Below, piece by piece: positions 32,238 through 33,960 of a stretch of 33,960 bases of DNA (position 1 is its first letter; every line of letters begins with the position of its first letter). Position numbers and translations under genes: made by a program. The notes under the pieces were generated by a model. It did not search any database. It saw only the letters and a program-made list of their open reading frames with translations, and was not told the origin of the DNA. Source of the stretch: JAPLDA01 sp043783155 (GTDB lineage: Bacteria > Bacteroidota > Bacteroidia > AKYH767-A > 2013-40CM-41-45); the NCBI GenBank assembly GCA_043783155.1, contig JAYVZS010000059.1:1-33960 (forward strand), given 5' to 3'.

Positions 32238-32684
32238 CTACGGATTGTAACCGACATCAACTGCCAGATCATAATCACCTGAAGCCTGCACGGCCAGTTC
32301 ATCGCATCGGTTATTCTCTTGGTGGTGCGCGTGGCCTTTCACCCACACAAATTTTACTTTGTGCTTCCTGTATACTTTTAAAAAACGTTGCCAGAGATCA
32401 GGATTTTTTTTTCCGTTGAAATATTTTTTCTCCCAACCAAATACCCATCCTTTTTCCACTGAGTCCACCACATATTTAGAATCGGAATAAATGGTGATGT
32501 GTTCTCCTTCTTTCTTCAGAGATTCCAGGCCCGCGATTACGCTCATCAACTCCATGCGATTATTGGTGGTGTGTTTAAATCCTTTAGAAATTTCTTTTCG
32601 GTGACTTCCTGAAATCATTACCACTCCGAACCCTCCCGGGCCGGGATTTCCACGCGAAGAACCATCGGTATAAATGGAGATCAT
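32238..32684 (-). CDS. rnhA: Ribonuclease HI
   Basis: RNase HI cleaves RNA in RNA-DNA hybrids. ATG 32684 is chosen because the protein then begins MISIYTDGSSRGNPGPGG, as family members do; the 18 upstream codons come from an AT-rich repeat. The 148-residue protein has the catalytic residues Asp7, Glu45 (NNRMELM), Asp68 (IYSDSKYV) and Asp128 (NNRCDELA), with His118 in VWVKGHAHH. The length matches E. coli RNase HI. It follows kbl on the same strand by 57 bases, with a potential hairpin covering its start codon. Confidence 0.95.
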   Translation of the reverse strand: MISIYTDGSSRGNPGPGGFGVVMISGSHRKEISKGFKHTTNNRMELMSVIAGLESLKKEGEHITIYSDSKYVVDSVEKGWVFGWEKKYFNGKKNPDLWQRFLKVYRKHKVKFVWVKGHAHHQENNRCDELAVQASGDYDLAVDVGYNP

Positions 32685-32746
32685 TGAAGATTGAATATTA
32701 AAGATTGAATATTGCGGACATTCAAAAATACCCGACAATCTTCAAT
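32683..32746. repeat. Direct and inverted repeats between kbl and rnhA
   Basis: AAGATTGAATATT is repeated at 32687-32699 and 32701-32713 (period 14). ATTGAAGATTG (32683-32693) and CAATCTTCAAT (32736-32746) are exact 11-bp inverted arms. One arm includes two bases of the rnhA start codon and the other overlaps the kbl stop. Confidence 0.6.
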
Positions 32747-33950
32747 TAAGATTTTTTGCGTGATTTTTAATTACAGACAACTCCGTTCCAATTTTTGTAA
32801 ATGCTGCAATTGCTTTGTCAAGATGATGACGTTCGTGGGCAGCAGAAATCTGAACACGTATTCTCGCATTTCCCTTTGCGACCACAGGAAAGAAAAAACC
32901 GGTAACATAAATTCCTTCGTCTAAAAGTTTAGATGCAAAATCCTGTGCGAGTTTCGCTTCGTACAACATAATCGGAACAATTGGATGTTCCCCCGGCTTA
33001 ATGTCAAACCCTGCTTTTGTTATTTGTTCACGAAAATATTTTGTGTTACTCCAGAGTTTATCCCGCAGCGTCGTTGTTTCACTCAACATATCGATAACCG
33101 CAATAGAAGCGCCGACAATAGAGGGAGCGAGCGAATTAGAAAACAGGTATGGCCGTGATCGTTGTCTCAACAACTCAACAATTTCTTTTCTGCCCGAAGT
33201 AAATCCGCCCATCGCTCCGCCAAGCGCTTTGCCGAGCGTTCCGGTAATGATGTCGATGCGACCCATTACGTTACGAAACTCATGCGTTCCTCTTCCTGTC
33301 TTTCCCATAAAACCGGAAGCATGGCATTCATCAATCATCACCAACGCCGAATATTTATCAGCGAGATCACAGATCTTATCCAGTTGCGCGATGGTTCCAT
33401 CCATTGAAAAAACTCCGTCTGTTGCAATCATCCGATGTCGCAGGTGTTGTGTTTCCTGCAAACACTTTTCCAGTTCTTCCATGTTGTTGTGTTTGTAACG
33501 GAAGCGCTGCGCTTTGCACAATCGCACTCCGTCAATAATGGAAGCATGATTCAATTCGTCGCTGATAATTGCATCCTGTTCATTTAGCAAAGGTTCAAAT
33601 ACACCACCGTTGGCATCGAAAGCCGCGGCGTACAAAATAGTTTCATCGGTTCCGAGGAATCCGGAGATTTTTTTTTCAAGCGTTTTATGAATGTCCTGTG
33701 TACCGCAGATGAAACGAACAGAAGACATTCCGTAACCGTGAGTATCAATGGCTTTCTTAGCTGCTTCAATTACTTTTGGATGAGAAGAAAGTCCGAGGTA
33801 ATTGTTGGCGCAAAAATTAATCACCGGTTTTCCGTTGGCTATAATGTCGGCTCCCTGTGCTGAAGAAATAATTCTTTCCTGTTTGAAAAGTCCGGCTGAT
33901 TTAATTTCCTCTAATTCTTTTTCGAGAACGGGTTGAAGGGTTGTGTACAT
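32742..33950 (-). CDS. kbl: Glycine C-acetyltransferase (2-amino-3-ketobutyrate CoA ligase)
   Basis: Kbl is a PLP enzyme that cleaves 2-amino-3-ketobutyrate with CoA to glycine and acetyl-CoA, the second step of threonine breakdown through threonine dehydrogenase. The 402-residue protein is an alpha-oxoamine synthase: NFCANNYLGLSSHP (about 45-58), SVRFICGTQDIHK, His135 in DELNHASIIDG, DECHASGFMG (about 207-216) and the PLP Lys241 in TGTLGKALGGAMGG. Other family members (KBL, BioF, HemA, SPT) share these motifs; RFICGTQ with IHKTLEKKIS and the overall length favour Kbl. No tdh is visible; the window ends 10 bases upstream of the start. Confidence 0.93.
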   Translation of the reverse strand: MYTTLQPVLEKELEEIKSAGLFKQERIISSAQGADIIANGKPVINFCANNYLGLSSHPKVIEAAKKAIDTHGYGMSSVRFICGTQDIHKTLEKKISGFLGTDETILYAAAFDANGGVFEPLLNEQDAIISDELNHASIIDGVRLCKAQRFRYKHNNMEELEKCLQETQHLRHRMIATDGVFSMDGTIAQLDKICDLADKYSALVMIDECHASGFMGKTGRGTHEFRNVMGRIDIITGTLGKALGGAMGGFTSGRKEIVELLRQRSRPYLFSNSLAPSIVGASIAVIDMLSETTTLRDKLWSNTKYFREQITKAGFDIKPGEHPIVPIMLYEAKLAQDFASKLLDEGIYVTGFFFPVVAKGNARIRVQISAAHERHHLDKAIAAFTKIGTELSVIKNHAKNLN

Positions 33951-33960
33951 GATCTTAGAC

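Noticed and set aside
33001..33498. 165-codon plus-strand frame at the right end
   Set aside because: Antisense to kbl, whose full set of PLP-enzyme motifs is on the other strand.
1..33960. Mobile element, phage, toxin-antitoxin or defence island
   Set aside because: No transposase, integrase, nuclease-helicase cluster, tRNA-linked attachment site or small paired toxin-like genes were seen, and neighbouring genes are mostly core functions.

Overview
This window looks like a chromosomal segment from a member of the Bacteroidota (Chitinophagales/Sphingobacteriales-like; the exact lineage cannot be fixed from this sequence alone). The evidence is a type IX secretion (Por-type) C-terminal sorting domain, large surface proteins built from CHU_C-associated Ig-like repeats, HU-CCDC81/SPOR, DUF6089-like and DUF502 proteins, and several TAnnTTTG -7 promoter boxes, often only a few bases before the start codon. 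No tRNA, rRNA, CRISPR array, transposase or phage gene was recognised. Most of the window is conserved core genome. The accessory-looking part is the first 5.6 kb.

Layout. (1) 1-5628, minus strand: the N-terminal 1876 residues of a giant modular surface protein that runs off the left edge. It has 13 tandem Ig-like units of about 78 residues, a PKD-like domain, a DNRLRE/CBM96-like module, Ig-like domains and short Cys-containing repeats. Nine of the 13 units form three successive A-B-C triplets (702-bp superperiod). (2) 5629-6160: divergent intergenic region holding the promoter and a terminator-like leader hairpin of the next operon. (3) 6161-10864, plus: rimP-nusA-infB, the classic ribosome maturation/transcription/translation initiation operon. 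(4) 10966-15115: small envelope and membrane genes: a SPOR protein, an MmcQ/YjbR protein, DUF1761 and DUF502 membrane proteins, a KirBac-type potassium channel and a small beta-barrel protein. (5) 15112-19193, minus: PAP2-like membrane protein, rpoN (sigma-54), an HU-CCDC81/SPOR membrane protein and kdsB (Kdo activation for LPS). (6) 19505-23830, minus: an 1164-residue predicted outer-membrane protein and a conserved hypothetical protein. (7) 23983-26266: an OmpA-family lipoprotein and a DUF6089-like barrel protein, convergent on a clear bidirectional terminator. (8) 26511-28843, plus: a T9SS cargo protein and purQ. (9) 28985-33950: a biotin carrier protein, a divergent M1-family aminopeptidase lipoprotein, rnhA and kbl.

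Functionally the segment combines information processing (rimP, nusA, infB, rpoN, rnhA), envelope construction (kdsB, OmpA lipoprotein, beta-barrels, SPOR proteins, T9SS cargo and the giant adhesin-like protein) and metabolism (purQ, kbl, biotin carrier). I did not find a convincing new defence or mobile system. The most unusual signals are the higher-order repeat structure of the giant surface gene, the rimP leader hairpin, a palindrome at the predicted rpoN transcription start, and a potential hairpin that includes the rnhA start codon.
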